Below are positions 6,959 to 14,425 of a stretch of 15,506 nt of DNA, in pieces. The first letter of the stretch is position 1, and the number at the start of each line of letters is the position of its first letter. Position numbers and translations under genes: made by a program. The stretch is taken from NCBI GenBank assembly GCA_025056515.1, contig JANWWB010000339.1:1-15506 (forward strand), given 5' to 3'. The notes beneath the pieces were generated by a model, which was not told the origin of the DNA, searched no databases, and saw only the letters and a list, made by a program, of their open reading frames with translations. The DNA is from Anaerolineales bacterium. GTDB lineage: Bacteria > Chloroflexota > Anaerolineae > Anaerolineales > Villigracilaceae.

Positions 6959-8485
6959 ATGCCTAAACTTTCTCACCTGACTCGCTCCTCGCTGCTGATC
7001 GCCTTTCTATTCACCTTAGATAAAGCTTTGGCTTTTGTCAAGTCCCTGTTGTTCAACAAGATTGTTGGCTTGGAGGGGATGGGCATCTTTGGGGCATCGA
7101 ACAACATCCCTGATTACCTTTCGGCGCTCCTTTCTGGTGGCGCTCTTGGAATGGCTTTTATCCCTGTGCTGCGGGAGTACCTCGATCGACAGGGGCGGCC
7201 AGCGGCCTGGGATTTGTTCGTCCGCATCTTGAACCTGGCTTTTCTTGTTACCGCAGGCGCTTCGGTGATCATCATCCTGCTTGCTGAGCCTCTAGTGCGC
7301 TACGTGGTTGCGCCCAAGTTCACGCCTGAAAATCAAGCGCTAACTGCCTCGTTAATGCGCCTCGACCTGACGGCCATCCTGATTTTTTCCATCAGTGGCT
7401 TGGTCATGGCCTCACTGCAGGCCAATAAACACTTCCTCTTGCCTGCCCTTGCCCCCATTTTTTACAACCTCGGTCAAATCTTCGGCGTTACCGTCTTGAC
7501 TCCAGAGCAGGGCCTGACGGTTGGCCCGTTTACCCTGCCTGCTTTTGGGTTGGGACTTTACGGTATGGTTTACGGCGTCATCCTGGGAGCGTTTCTACAT
7601 TTGCTGATTCAGGTTCCGGGGCTGATTCACTATCAGTTTCGTTGGCGTCCGGTCATCGGTTTGCGGACGCCGGGTGTGGTGCGTGTCCTGACCCTGCTCT
7701 GGCCACGCCTGCTGACAATGGTCAGTATCCAGGCGTATTTTGTCGCCCGTGACAACCTAGCCTCCCACTTCGGTGAGGCCGGGGTAGGGGCACTCAATCT
7801 CGGTTGGACCATCCAGCAGGTCCCGCAAACGGTCATTGGGACGGCGATCGCCATCGCGCTCTTGCCGACCCTTTCCGAGTTTATCAATGCCGGCCGGAAA
7901 GATGCCTTCCGCGAGACGGTCAACCGCGCCTTGCGGGTGATGCTGGCGCTTGGCTTATCTGCCTCGGCGTTGCTGGCGGTTGCTGTCCGACCGTTAGCAG
8001 GAGCGTTCTTCGATTTCGATGCAGCACAACTTGACCTGGTCACCTGGTGCACTTGGGCGTTCCTCTTTGGCTTGGTGGGCGATTCCTGGCTGGAGGTAGC
8101 CGTGCGTTCTTTCTATGCCAATCAAAACACGCGCACCCCGCTCGCGGCGGCGGCTATTCAGGCGGTTTCCTTTGTCGGATTGGCATGGTTGCTTTCGCGC
8201 CTCCTTGGCTTGCCGGGTATTCCCTTGGCTGCGGCGCTGACGTTTACTGGACAAGCGCTTGTGCTGCACGCTTTGCTCAATCGCAAGTTCCCCGGTTTGC
8301 TCGATATACGTGGCACATGGTTGCGTGCGCTGCTGGCGGCGCTGGCAGGCGGCGGAATGGTTTGGCTGATGATTCGTTTCCTGCCACTTGCACCGCTTTT
8401 CTCGGCGCTCATCGGTCTGATGGCGGGCTTGGCGGTCACCTTGCCACTTATCTGGAAGGAAATCCGCCTGTTGCTGAATCTATAA
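6959..8485 (+). CDS. murJ: MurJ/MviN-like lipid flippase (MOP superfamily), diverged
   Basis: A 508-residue integral membrane protein with about 14 hydrophobic segments, the usual MurJ size and topology. Family landmarks are LLSGGALGMAFIPVLREY (58-74), matching the MurJ segment after helix 2, plus VPQTVIGTAIAIALLPTLSEF and a late FYANQNTRTPLAAAA segment like the MurJ FYSRQDIKTPVKIA stretch. MurJ moves lipid II across the membrane for peptidoglycan synthesis. Compared by eye with E. coli MurJ, Arg18 and Arg24 become Lys22 and Lys28. Asp39 and Arg52 are not conserved, and Arg270 is replaced by Thr284. It may therefore be a lineage-specific MurJ or a flippase for another polyprenyl-linked substrate. 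It is transcribed from its own promoter, apparently as a leaderless mRNA, and is followed by a 261-base intergenic region. Confidence 0.82.
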   Translation: MPKLSHLTRSSLLIAFLFTLDKALAFVKSLLFNKIVGLEGMGIFGASNNIPDYLSALLSGGALGMAFIPVLREYLDRQGRPAAWDLFVRILNLAFLVTAGASVIIILLAEPLVRYVVAPKFTPENQALTASLMRLDLTAILIFSISGLVMASLQANKHFLLPALAPIFYNLGQIFGVTVLTPEQGLTVGPFTLPAFGLGLYGMVYGVILGAFLHLLIQVPGLIHYQFRWRPVIGLRTPGVVRVLTLLWPRLLTMVSIQAYFVARDNLASHFGEAGVGALNLGWTIQQVPQTVIGTAIAIALLPTLSEFINAGRKDAFRETVNRALRVMLALGLSASALLAVAVRPLAGAFFDFDAAQLDLVTWCTWAFLFGLVGDSWLEVAVRSFYANQNTRTPLAAAAIQAVSFVGLAWLLSRLLGLPGIPLAAALTFTGQALVLHALLNRKFPGLLDIRGTWLRALLAALAGGGMVWLMIRFLPLAPLFSALIGLMAGLAVTLPLIWKEIRLLLNL

Positions 8486-8746
8486 CCGTTTCCCAAGCCA
8501 GAGGCTTCAGACAAAACCTCGGCCACCCTGTTGCCAACCTTTTCTGCGGCGGATTTTGGCGAAGTTCTTGCGAGCTTGAGAAACTGCCCCAAAGCGGCTT
8601 ATGACCCAGATCCAGCCCGCTTGGGCGGGTTCCAAGCCATGAGCCGGGACTTCAGTCCCCAAGTAGGTGTGGTCAAGAGAAGTTTGGGTATCGAACGTTA
8701 ATCAAACGACTGACTCTCGCACGGAGATTGGGGTATAATCGCGGCC
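8486..8746. other. 261-base intergenic region with three small hairpins and a promoter
   Basis: I see no gene here. Three short perfect hairpins are present: AAGCC-AGA-GGCTT (8495-8507), CCCGC-TTGG-GCGGG (8616-8629) and GGGAC-TTCA-GTCCC (8646-8659). The string CCAAGCCA occurs twice (8493-8500 and 8632-8639), each followed by a related GAG...CTTCAG segment, which hints at two degenerate copies of one element. None has a clear T tract. They may slow or end murJ transcription or be REP-like debris. The promoter of the next gene occupies the last 40 bases. Confidence 0.45.
8710..8739 (+). promoter_or_regulatory. Leaderless-type promoter of the TPR-like / CPBP / tat run
   Basis: CTGACT (8710-8715) and a consensus TATAAT (8734-8739) are separated by 18 nt. 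The -10 ends 7 bases before the ATG at 8747, so transcription should begin at or within a base or two of the start codon. No ribosome site fits in the gap. The same geometry precedes the murJ-like gene. Confidence 0.65.
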
Positions 8747-9826
8747 ATGTCCGAACACGAATTGCACGATACCCAACCTCATTCGATTGAGCAGACCCAG
8801 CCGCAATCGGTGAGACCGACGAAAGAAAATACCCAACCGCGCCTCCAACGAGTGGGTTGGCCAAGGTGGTTCTTGGCTGTTTTGTTCATCCTGTTGATTT
8901 TTGCGGGAGCGCTGGCCGGTTATGGCTCCGGCATCGGTCAGCGGCGCGCTGCCCAGGCAACGCTGGTCGCCGCGCAATTGCAGGAACAACTCGAGCTTGG
9001 GATTCAAAAGATGAATGCCGGTCAATATGACTTGGCGCGACAGCATTTTGATTTCATTGTGCAGCATGCCCCCAATTTTCCCGGGGTGATGGAAGCCTAC
9101 ACCGAATTGCTGCTGCGCATGCAACTTTCCCCCACTCCAACAAACACCCCTACCCTTCAAATGACGCCAACGGTCGACCTGCGCAGCGCCGAAACTATTT
9201 ATGAAAACGTCCGCAGCGCCTTGAAAGCACGTGATTGGAACGCCGCCTTAGATAATTTGGATAGCCTGCGCAAGAACTATCCCGCCTACAAAACGGCCGA
9301 AGTGGATAGCTTATACTATCTGGCTTTGCGCATGCGCGGTGTCTCTAAAATTGTGCTTGGGCCAGGACAAGTCTGCCAGGATATCAACCTGGAAGGCGGC
9401 ATCTATGACTTGACCCGCGCCGAACGCTTTGGAACCCTCGATGCAGTTGCCCAAAATCTGCGCACCTATGCTCGCCTCTACCTTATTGGTGCAAGTTATT
9501 GGGACCAGGACTGGGAGAAGGCACAGAGTTTCTTTGCACAAGTGATGGCCGGTTATCCAAGTATGATGGATGCCTCATGTATGACGGCGACCGAACGTTG
9601 GCGCTATGCTACGATCAAACGAGCCGAGAAGTTCTTGGCCTCCGGAGACTACTGTGCCGCCGAGGAACAGTTTAACCTGGCTTTTAGTGTGACCAGTCAG
9701 AAGAACGAACCCCATTATCCGACGGCGACTCAGGTTGCCATCGAATGTGATGGCGGTAATGGCGGCAACGGGCCGACCGCTACCCTCGTGCCTACCCCTA
9801 CTGAGACTCCAACGCCTACCCCATAA
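8747..9826 (+). CDS. Membrane-anchored TPR-like protein with Pro/Thr-rich linkers
   Basis: A 359-residue protein without a recognised family name. A hydrophilic N-terminus with three TQP motifs (residues 9-32) precedes one transmembrane helix (about 40-59, preceded by GWPRW). A helical region with a TPR-like pair follows (QKMNAGQYDLARQHFDFIV, about 87-105). Then come a PTPTNTPT linker (129-136) and a larger helical repeat region (about 145-335) with ALKARDWNAALDNLDSL and WEKAQSFFAQVMAGYP motifs. The C-terminal tail is GGNGGNGPTATLVPTPTETPTPTP-like. The topology suggests a cytoplasmic N-terminus and an extracytoplasmic repeat domain ending in a wall-spanning type linker. Low-complexity PT tails are common in Anaerolineae surface proteins. 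It probably scaffolds protein interactions; this is inference. Three cysteines are present in the repeat region. Confidence 0.8.
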   Translation: MSEHELHDTQPHSIEQTQPQSVRPTKENTQPRLQRVGWPRWFLAVLFILLIFAGALAGYGSGIGQRRAAQATLVAAQLQEQLELGIQKMNAGQYDLARQHFDFIVQHAPNFPGVMEAYTELLLRMQLSPTPTNTPTLQMTPTVDLRSAETIYENVRSALKARDWNAALDNLDSLRKNYPAYKTAEVDSLYYLALRMRGVSKIVLGPGQVCQDINLEGGIYDLTRAERFGTLDAVAQNLRTYARLYLIGASYWDQDWEKAQSFFAQVMAGYPSMMDASCMTATERWRYATIKRAEKFLASGDYCAAEEQFNLAFSVTSQKNEPHYPTATQVAIECDGGNGGNGPTATLVPTPTETPTPTP

Positions 9827-9840
9827 GCCCAGGAGCGAGT

Positions 9841-10764
9841 ATGTCTGAGTATCTACGCTTAGCTGACAGCGGGAAAAATGAGTGGTGGCGCTACCTCTTG
9901 AGCGTATTAATCATCTTCTTCAGTTGGCAGATTGTGGGGAGCATCCCTACCTTCTTGCTGATTGCTTGGGTCAAACTGGACCCTGACCCTCAAACCGATT
10001 TCACAGCCGAGGGACACTTTCTGGGCGTCCCGACGATTGTCTCTTTTGTCATCTTTATGCTGGCCTCCTGGACGTTTCTAGCGGGTATTTGGTTTGCCGT
10101 CCGCGTCCTCCATGGCCGTCCATTTCTGACTCTGATTACGCCGGCTCATCGTGTTGATTGGAAACGTCTCGGGCAGGGCGCTCTGCTGTGGTTTCTCTTG
10201 GTTGCGCTCGCTGCGGCGGTCGAAGCGCTTCTCTATCCGGGGCGTTACCGACTGACGTTTGAACCTGCCTCCTTCTTGCTGTTCTTGCCTTTGGCATTGG
10301 TTTTGATTCCGATTCAGACCTCAGCCGAAGAACTGTTCTTTCGCGCCTATCTGTTGCAGGGCTTCGGTCGGCGCATTCGCAATCTGTGGATCCTAACCTT
10401 TCTTTCCGGCTTTCTCTTTATGCTTCCTCATTTGCTCAACCCGGAAGCGCAAGAGAGTCCCCTACTGATGGCATTCAACTATTTTGCGATAGGCGCCTTG
10501 CTTGCCTATGTGACGTTGCGCGATGGGAGATTGGAATTGGCGCTTGGTATTCACGCGGCGAACAACCTCTTTACCGGTATCTTCGCCAATTATGTCATTA
10601 CTGTCATGCCGACCCCGTCCCTCTTTACAGTTCAGGAGTTAGATGCGGTCTATAGCACTGTCAGCGTGCTGGTGGCAATTGTTCTTTTTCTTGTGTTCTT
10701 GAGACCTTCATGGCCTCGACCGACCTCTGCGCAGTTCCAGGATGTACCTCCTCCTGCTCTCTGA
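9841..10764 (+). CDS. CPBP-family intramembrane glutamic endopeptidase (CAAX protease-like)
   Basis: A 307-residue polytopic membrane protein with about eight hydrophobic segments. The abortive-infection/CAAX protease (CPBP, Rce1-type) signature is complete: SAEELFFR with catalytic Glu163-Glu164 and Arg168, FMLPHLLN with His197, and GIHAANN with His238 and Asn242. Members cleave peptides inside the membrane, and some mature bacteriocins or regulate membrane-bound factors. The substrate is unknown here. AGGAG sits 5 bases before the ATG, and the gene begins 14 bases after the preceding stop, so it is translationally independent but cotranscribed. Its place between the anchored TPR-like protein and the Tat genes suggests an envelope protein-quality role, which is inference. 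Confidence 0.87.
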   Translation: MSEYLRLADSGKNEWWRYLLSVLIIFFSWQIVGSIPTFLLIAWVKLDPDPQTDFTAEGHFLGVPTIVSFVIFMLASWTFLAGIWFAVRVLHGRPFLTLITPAHRVDWKRLGQGALLWFLLVALAAAVEALLYPGRYRLTFEPASFLLFLPLALVLIPIQTSAEELFFRAYLLQGFGRRIRNLWILTFLSGFLFMLPHLLNPEAQESPLLMAFNYFAIGALLAYVTLRDGRLELALGIHAANNLFTGIFANYVITVMPTPSLFTVQELDAVYSTVSVLVAIVLFLVFLRPSWPRPTSAQFQDVPPPAL

Positions 10765-10782
10765 GGTTTCTCTAGCTGTGCT

Positions 10783-11130
10783 ATGAATGTCTTTGGCCTA
10801 GGTTTGCCCGAAATTCTGTTTATTCTCTTCCTGATTTTGCTCATTTTTGGCCCTCAGGATTTAGCTCGCACGGGTCGTGCCCTTGGACATTTTCTTAACC
10901 GTGTGGTCCGCTCGCAGGAGTGGAAGATGCTCCATGAAACTGGGCAGACCCTCAAAAACTTGCCGAGACGGCTGATGCGAGAGGCCAACCTGGAGGAAAT
11001 TCAGCAAGCGATCGATCCGTTTGCTTCTGTTTCCTCCTCGGAGAAGGTGGCTCGCCCTAAAGAGGAGGAGAGCTGGTTGCACCAGGCACCTGGGCCAGGG
11101 ATGAATGCGGGTCAGAAAACCGATGGCTAA
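10783..11130 (+). CDS. tatB: Tat translocase subunit, TatB-like
   Basis: A 115-residue protein. The N-terminal transmembrane helix GLGLPEILFILFLILLIFGP contains the Glu (residue 10) characteristic of TatA/TatB. An amphipathic helix follows (ARTGRALGHFLNRVVRSQEW), and then a longer charged, likely disordered tail. The FGP hinge and the length favour TatB over TatA; a true TatA lies two genes downstream. TatB with TatC forms the receptor for folded proteins carrying twin-arginine signals. The ATG is at 10783, 18 bases after the protease stop. A ribosome site is weak (GAGG about 15 bases upstream). Its 3' end overlaps the start of tatC by about 26 bases, which suggests translational coupling. 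Confidence 0.83.
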   Translation: MNVFGLGLPEILFILFLILLIFGPQDLARTGRALGHFLNRVVRSQEWKMLHETGQTLKNLPRRLMREANLEEIQQAIDPFASVSSSEKVARPKEEESWLHQAPGPGMNAGQKTDG

Positions 11131-12001
11131 AGTTTTGCGCGCGATCGGGCGTGTTCTAACTTTCCCTTTCTGGGTGGTCTGGAAGCTGGTCACGTTTCCT
11201 GTTCATACACTCCGAAGAATCTCCGCTTTCCTCAATCAAGAACCCGAAGAGCGTGACCTGGCGGAAGCTCTCACCGTTTCGGTTGAGAGGCCGGCTTCTC
11301 TATTTGAGCACTTGAACGAGTTCCGTAAACATCTCTTTCGCATTTTCGTGGCGCTCGTCCTGGGCGTGGCGCTCGTCTCCGTTTTTACACCTCGCTTGCT
11401 CGACCTCCTGGCAGCGCCGATCGGCGGCTTGGATGCGCTCGTAGCCATTGATGTCACCGAGACGGTAGGTGTCTTCATGCGTGTGGCAGTCTTCGGCGCG
11501 CTTGTGCTCGTTTCCCCTTACATTGCTTTTGAATTTTGGCTTTTTGCCGCACCTGGCTTGCGTCCGCGCGCCAAAAAGATGGGATTGTTAGGCATACCCT
11601 TGGTGTTGGTTTTCTTCCTCGGTGGGATTCTGTTTGCCTACCGTTTTCTTCTTCCCACAGCATTGCCTTTTTTGCTCAACTTTATGGGCGTTCAGGCCTT
11701 GCCGCGCATCTCGTCTTACGTGAACTTCGTGAGCGGTTTGCTTTTTTGGATTGGAGTGGCTTTTGAGTTCCCTCTGGTGATTTATGTTTTGAGTCTGATG
11801 GGGCTGGTCACACCTCAACCGCTCTTGCGGGGTTGGCGGATTGCAATCATCCTCATTGCTATCTTGGCAGCTGTGATTACGCCTACACCGGACCCGGTGA
11901 ATATGAGCCTCGTCATGTTACCGATGATTGTGCTATACTTCCTCAGCATCGGCTTGAGTTCGCTGGCTCATCTGAGAAAAAGGTCTAAGCTCGAGAAGTG
12001 A
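11105..12001 (+). CDS. tatC: Sec-independent translocase TatC with long N-terminal extension
   Basis: A 298-residue protein with six transmembrane segments after the motif FEHLNEFRKHLFR (residues 67-79). The Glu72 there matches the HLxELR glutamate that binds the twin-arginine signal. AFEFPLVIYVL supplies the second conserved glutamate, and TPTPDPVNMSLVMLPM supplies the conserved Asp before the last segments. The core is a normal TatC. Unusually, about 57 residues precede the place where E. coli TatC starts. They include a hydrophobic, amphipathic stretch LTFPFWVVWKLVTFPVHTL (18-36) and an acidic linker. An in-frame ATG at 11123 removes only six residues and overlaps the tatB stop (ATGGCTAA), so the true start could be either. 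The stop overlaps the tatA ribosome site. Confidence 0.92.
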   Translation: MRVRKPMAKVLRAIGRVLTFPFWVVWKLVTFPVHTLRRISAFLNQEPEERDLAEALTVSVERPASLFEHLNEFRKHLFRIFVALVLGVALVSVFTPRLLDLLAAPIGGLDALVAIDVTETVGVFMRVAVFGALVLVSPYIAFEFWLFAAPGLRPRAKKMGLLGIPLVLVFFLGGILFAYRFLLPTALPFLLNFMGVQALPRISSYVNFVSGLLFWIGVAFEFPLVIYVLSLMGLVTPQPLLRGWRIAIILIAILAAVITPTPDPVNMSLVMLPMIVLYFLSIGLSSLAHLRKRSKLEK

Positions 12002-12011
12002 GGAGTTCACT

Positions 12012-12203
12012 ATGTTTCGTAATTTTGGTCTTCCAGAACTGCTTATCCTCCTGGTCCTGGTCCTGCTTCTTTTTGGAGTAGGGCGGATTTCACAAGTGGC
12101 TAAAGAGTTGGGGAGCGGCATTCGCGCCTTCAAGGAGGGTTTGCAAGGGAAAAGCCGCGAAACACCAACCGAGGAAGACAAAAAAGAGACTCACGAGTCC
12201 TGA
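12012..12203 (+). CDS. tatA: Twin-arginine translocase subunit TatA
   Basis: A 63-residue protein. A short N-terminus is followed by GLPELLILLVLVLLLFGVGR, with the family Glu in the membrane helix and the FG hinge. The amphipathic helix ISQVAKELGSGIRAFKEGL and a charged tail complete the protein. TatA oligomers form the translocation path with TatBC. AGGAG at 12001-12005 lies 6 bases before the ATG and overlaps the tatC stop codon, so expression is tightly linked. The tatB-tatC-tatA order differs from the E. coli tatABC order. Confidence 0.9.
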   Translation: MFRNFGLPELLILLVLVLLLFGVGRISQVAKELGSGIRAFKEGLQGKSRETPTEEDKKETHES

Positions 12204-12230
12204 GAGCGCGTCTGCATCTCCTGATAGACT

Positions 12231-13634
12231 ATGGACCTGTTCGACCATGCCTGGCAAGAGCGCATGAAGCATGAAGCGCCGCTTGCGGCGCGCATGCGTC
12301 CGCGCACGCTCGATGAGTTCGTCGGACAGGACCATATTATCGGTCCCGGGCGACTTCTACGCCGTGCCATTGAAACCGATAAACTCTTCTCGTCTATCAT
12401 CTTGTGGGGTCCGCCTGGTACCGGGAAGACCACCTTGGCACAAATCATCGCCAACCGCACCCGTTCGCACTTTGAGACGATTTCTGCTGTCCTGGCGGGC
12501 ATCCCTGAACTGCGCCAGGTTATCCAAGAGGCTCAGGAGCGGCGTCGGCTTTATCAGAGGCGCACCATTCTCTTTGTAGACGAAGTCCATCGTTGGAACA
12601 AAGCTCAACAAGACGCCTTACTTCCCCACGTAGAAAACGGTACGATTGTCTTCATCGGCGCAACGACCGAAAATCCCTACTTCGAGGTCATCGGGGCCCT
12701 AGTTTCGCGCTCGCGGGTCTTTCAACTGTATCCTCTCACGCCCGAACAAATCGGACTGATTCTGGATGCGGCGTTGACCGACCGAGAGCGCGGCTATGGA
12801 GAACGCCGTGTTCACCTCGATCCGCTAGCACGTGCTCACTTAGCCGAGGTAGCCGGCGGCGACGCCCGTAACGCACTCAACGCGCTCGAATTAGCAGTCG
12901 AATCGACCCCACCGGATGCAGAAGGAGTCATCCACATCACCCTGGACGTGGCGCAAGAATCGATCCAACGCCGCGCTGTTCTCTACGATAAGGATGGTGA
13001 TGTTCACTATGACACGATCAGCGCCTTTATCAAATCCGTGCGCGGTTCCGACCCGGATGCCGCTCTCTATTGGCTGGCCAAAATGCTTTATGCTGGTGAA
13101 GACCCTCGCTTCATCTTGCGCCGCTTGATCATCCTGGCCGGAGAAGACATTGGCTTAGCCGACCCCTTCGGACTCGTGATAGCCACTTCGGCTGCACAGG
13201 CTTTTGACTATGTCGGTTTGCCGGAAGGCGTTTACCCTTTGGTAGAAGCTACTCTGTACCTGGCTACGGCGCCGAAATCCAACAGCACCGGGGCCTATTT
13301 CAAAGCCTTTGAGCGCATCGAACAAGAAGGCGTAGGCGAGGTTCCTGCCCATCTCAAAGATAGCCATCGCGACGCTGCCGCACTAGGACACGGCAAAGGA
13401 TACGAATATCCTCATCAGTACGAAGGACATTTCATCCCCCAGCAATATTTACCCAAAGAGCTTCTTGGCGTGTATTTCTACCGTCCTTCGGAGCAAGGTT
13501 ATGAGGCACAAGTCAAAACCAGGTTGGAGATGTGGCGAGAAGCCCAGCGTAAAGCCCTTGGCATCGAACGTTGCGAAGAAGTGCCGGAACTGACCCAGGA
13601 TAGAATTGATGAACTAAAGCGGCATATGAAATAA
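12231..13634 (+). CDS. rarA: Replication-associated recombination protein RarA (MgsA) AAA+ ATPase
   Basis: A 467-residue AAA+ protein of the RarA/MgsA/WRNIP1 family. The N-terminus MDLFDHAWQERMKHEAPLAARMRP is the family start. Walker A is GPPGTGKTT (60-68). Walker B is ILFVDEVHRWNKAQQDA with Asp117-Glu118, followed by sensor 1 GATTEN (143-148) and the arginine-finger segment SRSR (159-162). The C-terminal tetramerisation domain carries DPRFILRRLIILAGEDIGLADP and the conserved SNSTGAYFKA and GYEYPHQYEGHF motifs. RarA acts at stalled replication forks and is linked to RecA loading and to MutS and SSB in bacteria. It starts 27 bases after tatA without a good ribosome site. The phosphatase gene and recA follow on the same strand. 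Confidence 0.95.
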   Translation: MDLFDHAWQERMKHEAPLAARMRPRTLDEFVGQDHIIGPGRLLRRAIETDKLFSSIILWGPPGTGKTTLAQIIANRTRSHFETISAVLAGIPELRQVIQEAQERRRLYQRRTILFVDEVHRWNKAQQDALLPHVENGTIVFIGATTENPYFEVIGALVSRSRVFQLYPLTPEQIGLILDAALTDRERGYGERRVHLDPLARAHLAEVAGGDARNALNALELAVESTPPDAEGVIHITLDVAQESIQRRAVLYDKDGDVHYDTISAFIKSVRGSDPDAALYWLAKMLYAGEDPRFILRRLIILAGEDIGLADPFGLVIATSAAQAFDYVGLPEGVYPLVEATLYLATAPKSNSTGAYFKAFERIEQEGVGEVPAHLKDSHRDAAALGHGKGYEYPHQYEGHFIPQQYLPKELLGVYFYRPSEQGYEAQVKTRLEMWREAQRKALGIERCEEVPELTQDRIDELKRHMK

Positions 13635-13704
13635 ATTGGCGAGCCGGCATCGAGGAAGATGCGAAAGTTGCTGCCTTGCTACTCCAATCTTGCTACCTCT
13701 GAAC

Positions 13705-14358
13705 ATGCCAACTCTTCTGCTCATCCGTCACGGTGAGAACGACTACTTCAAAAGCAATAAAATGCCTGGGCGTTCGCCTGGCATCCATCTCAACGCGCGT
13801 GGACGCGAACAGGCTGCGGCTTTAGCCGAGGCCTTGGGACGACTTGCATTGACGGCTATCTATTCTAGCCCGCTCGAACGCGCGCTGGAGACCGCCCAAC
13901 CCTTAGCCGACGCTCTTGGCTTGCAGGTTCAGACTTCCCCCGATTTAATGGACACCGACGTCGGTGCCTGGGCTGGTCGTTCATGGAAGATGCTGCGCCG
14001 TACAAAAGCCTGGCGGGTGATTCAGGAAACACCCTCACAGTTCCGCTTTCCGGGTGGCGAATCGTTCGTGGAATGCCAAGCTCGCATTGTCGCAACCTTG
14101 CAAGAGATTGTCAACACCCACGGGAACGATGCCCTTGTGGCCGTTGTTTTTCATGCCGACCCTATCAAACTGGCTGTAGCGCACTTTTTGGGCTTGCCGC
14201 TCGATAGTTTTCAGCGCCTTAGCGTTGCCCCTGGGTCTGTCAGTGTCTTGCACGTTGAGACCGGCAGGGCGCAGCTTGCCGCTCTCAATCTCATTCCTCC
14301 TTTTCGTCCGGAGGCCTATTTCCCGCCCGCTCATCCCGATCCAAAGGGACGTCATTGA
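13705..14358 (+). CDS. Histidine phosphatase family protein, MSMEG_4193-like
   Basis: A 217-residue protein of the phosphoglycerate mutase superfamily. The catalytic RHG motif is at residues 8-10 (His9 is the phospho-acceptor), SSPLERALETA holds Arg59, and the second histidine is His150 in VVFHADPIK. The segments GRSPGIHLNARGREQAAALAEAL, FPGGESF and LDSFQRLSVAPGSVSVLHV closely resemble the MSMEG_4193 group, whose substrate is unknown. At the usual catalytic acid (LxE) there is Asp83 instead of Glu. I chose the ATG at 13705 because the family begins at MxTLLLIRHG. A frame opening at TTG 13636 adds 23 residues without homology. The ribosome site is weak. It lies 70 bases after rarA. Confidence 0.85.
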   Translation: MPTLLLIRHGENDYFKSNKMPGRSPGIHLNARGREQAAALAEALGRLALTAIYSSPLERALETAQPLADALGLQVQTSPDLMDTDVGAWAGRSWKMLRRTKAWRVIQETPSQFRFPGGESFVECQARIVATLQEIVNTHGNDALVAVVFHADPIKLAVAHFLGLPLDSFQRLSVAPGSVSVLHVETGRAQLAALNLIPPFRPEAYFPPAHPDPKGRH

Positions 14359-14425
14359 CGTATGCTGACTTTCCAAGAGGCCGTTCTTTTAGTCGCTGCG
14401 GAAAGCATGCCTAGAGCTGGGAATC

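Noticed and set aside
8047..8604. 185-codon open frame running through the end of the murJ-like gene
   Set aside because: It is out of frame with murJ, its Gly/Ala/Cys-rich composition is typical of a shadow frame, and it lacks a ribosome site.
13636..13704. TTG-start extension of the histidine phosphatase
   Set aside because: Family proteins start at MxTLLLIRHG; the extra segment is Cys/Arg-rich with no recognisable domain.
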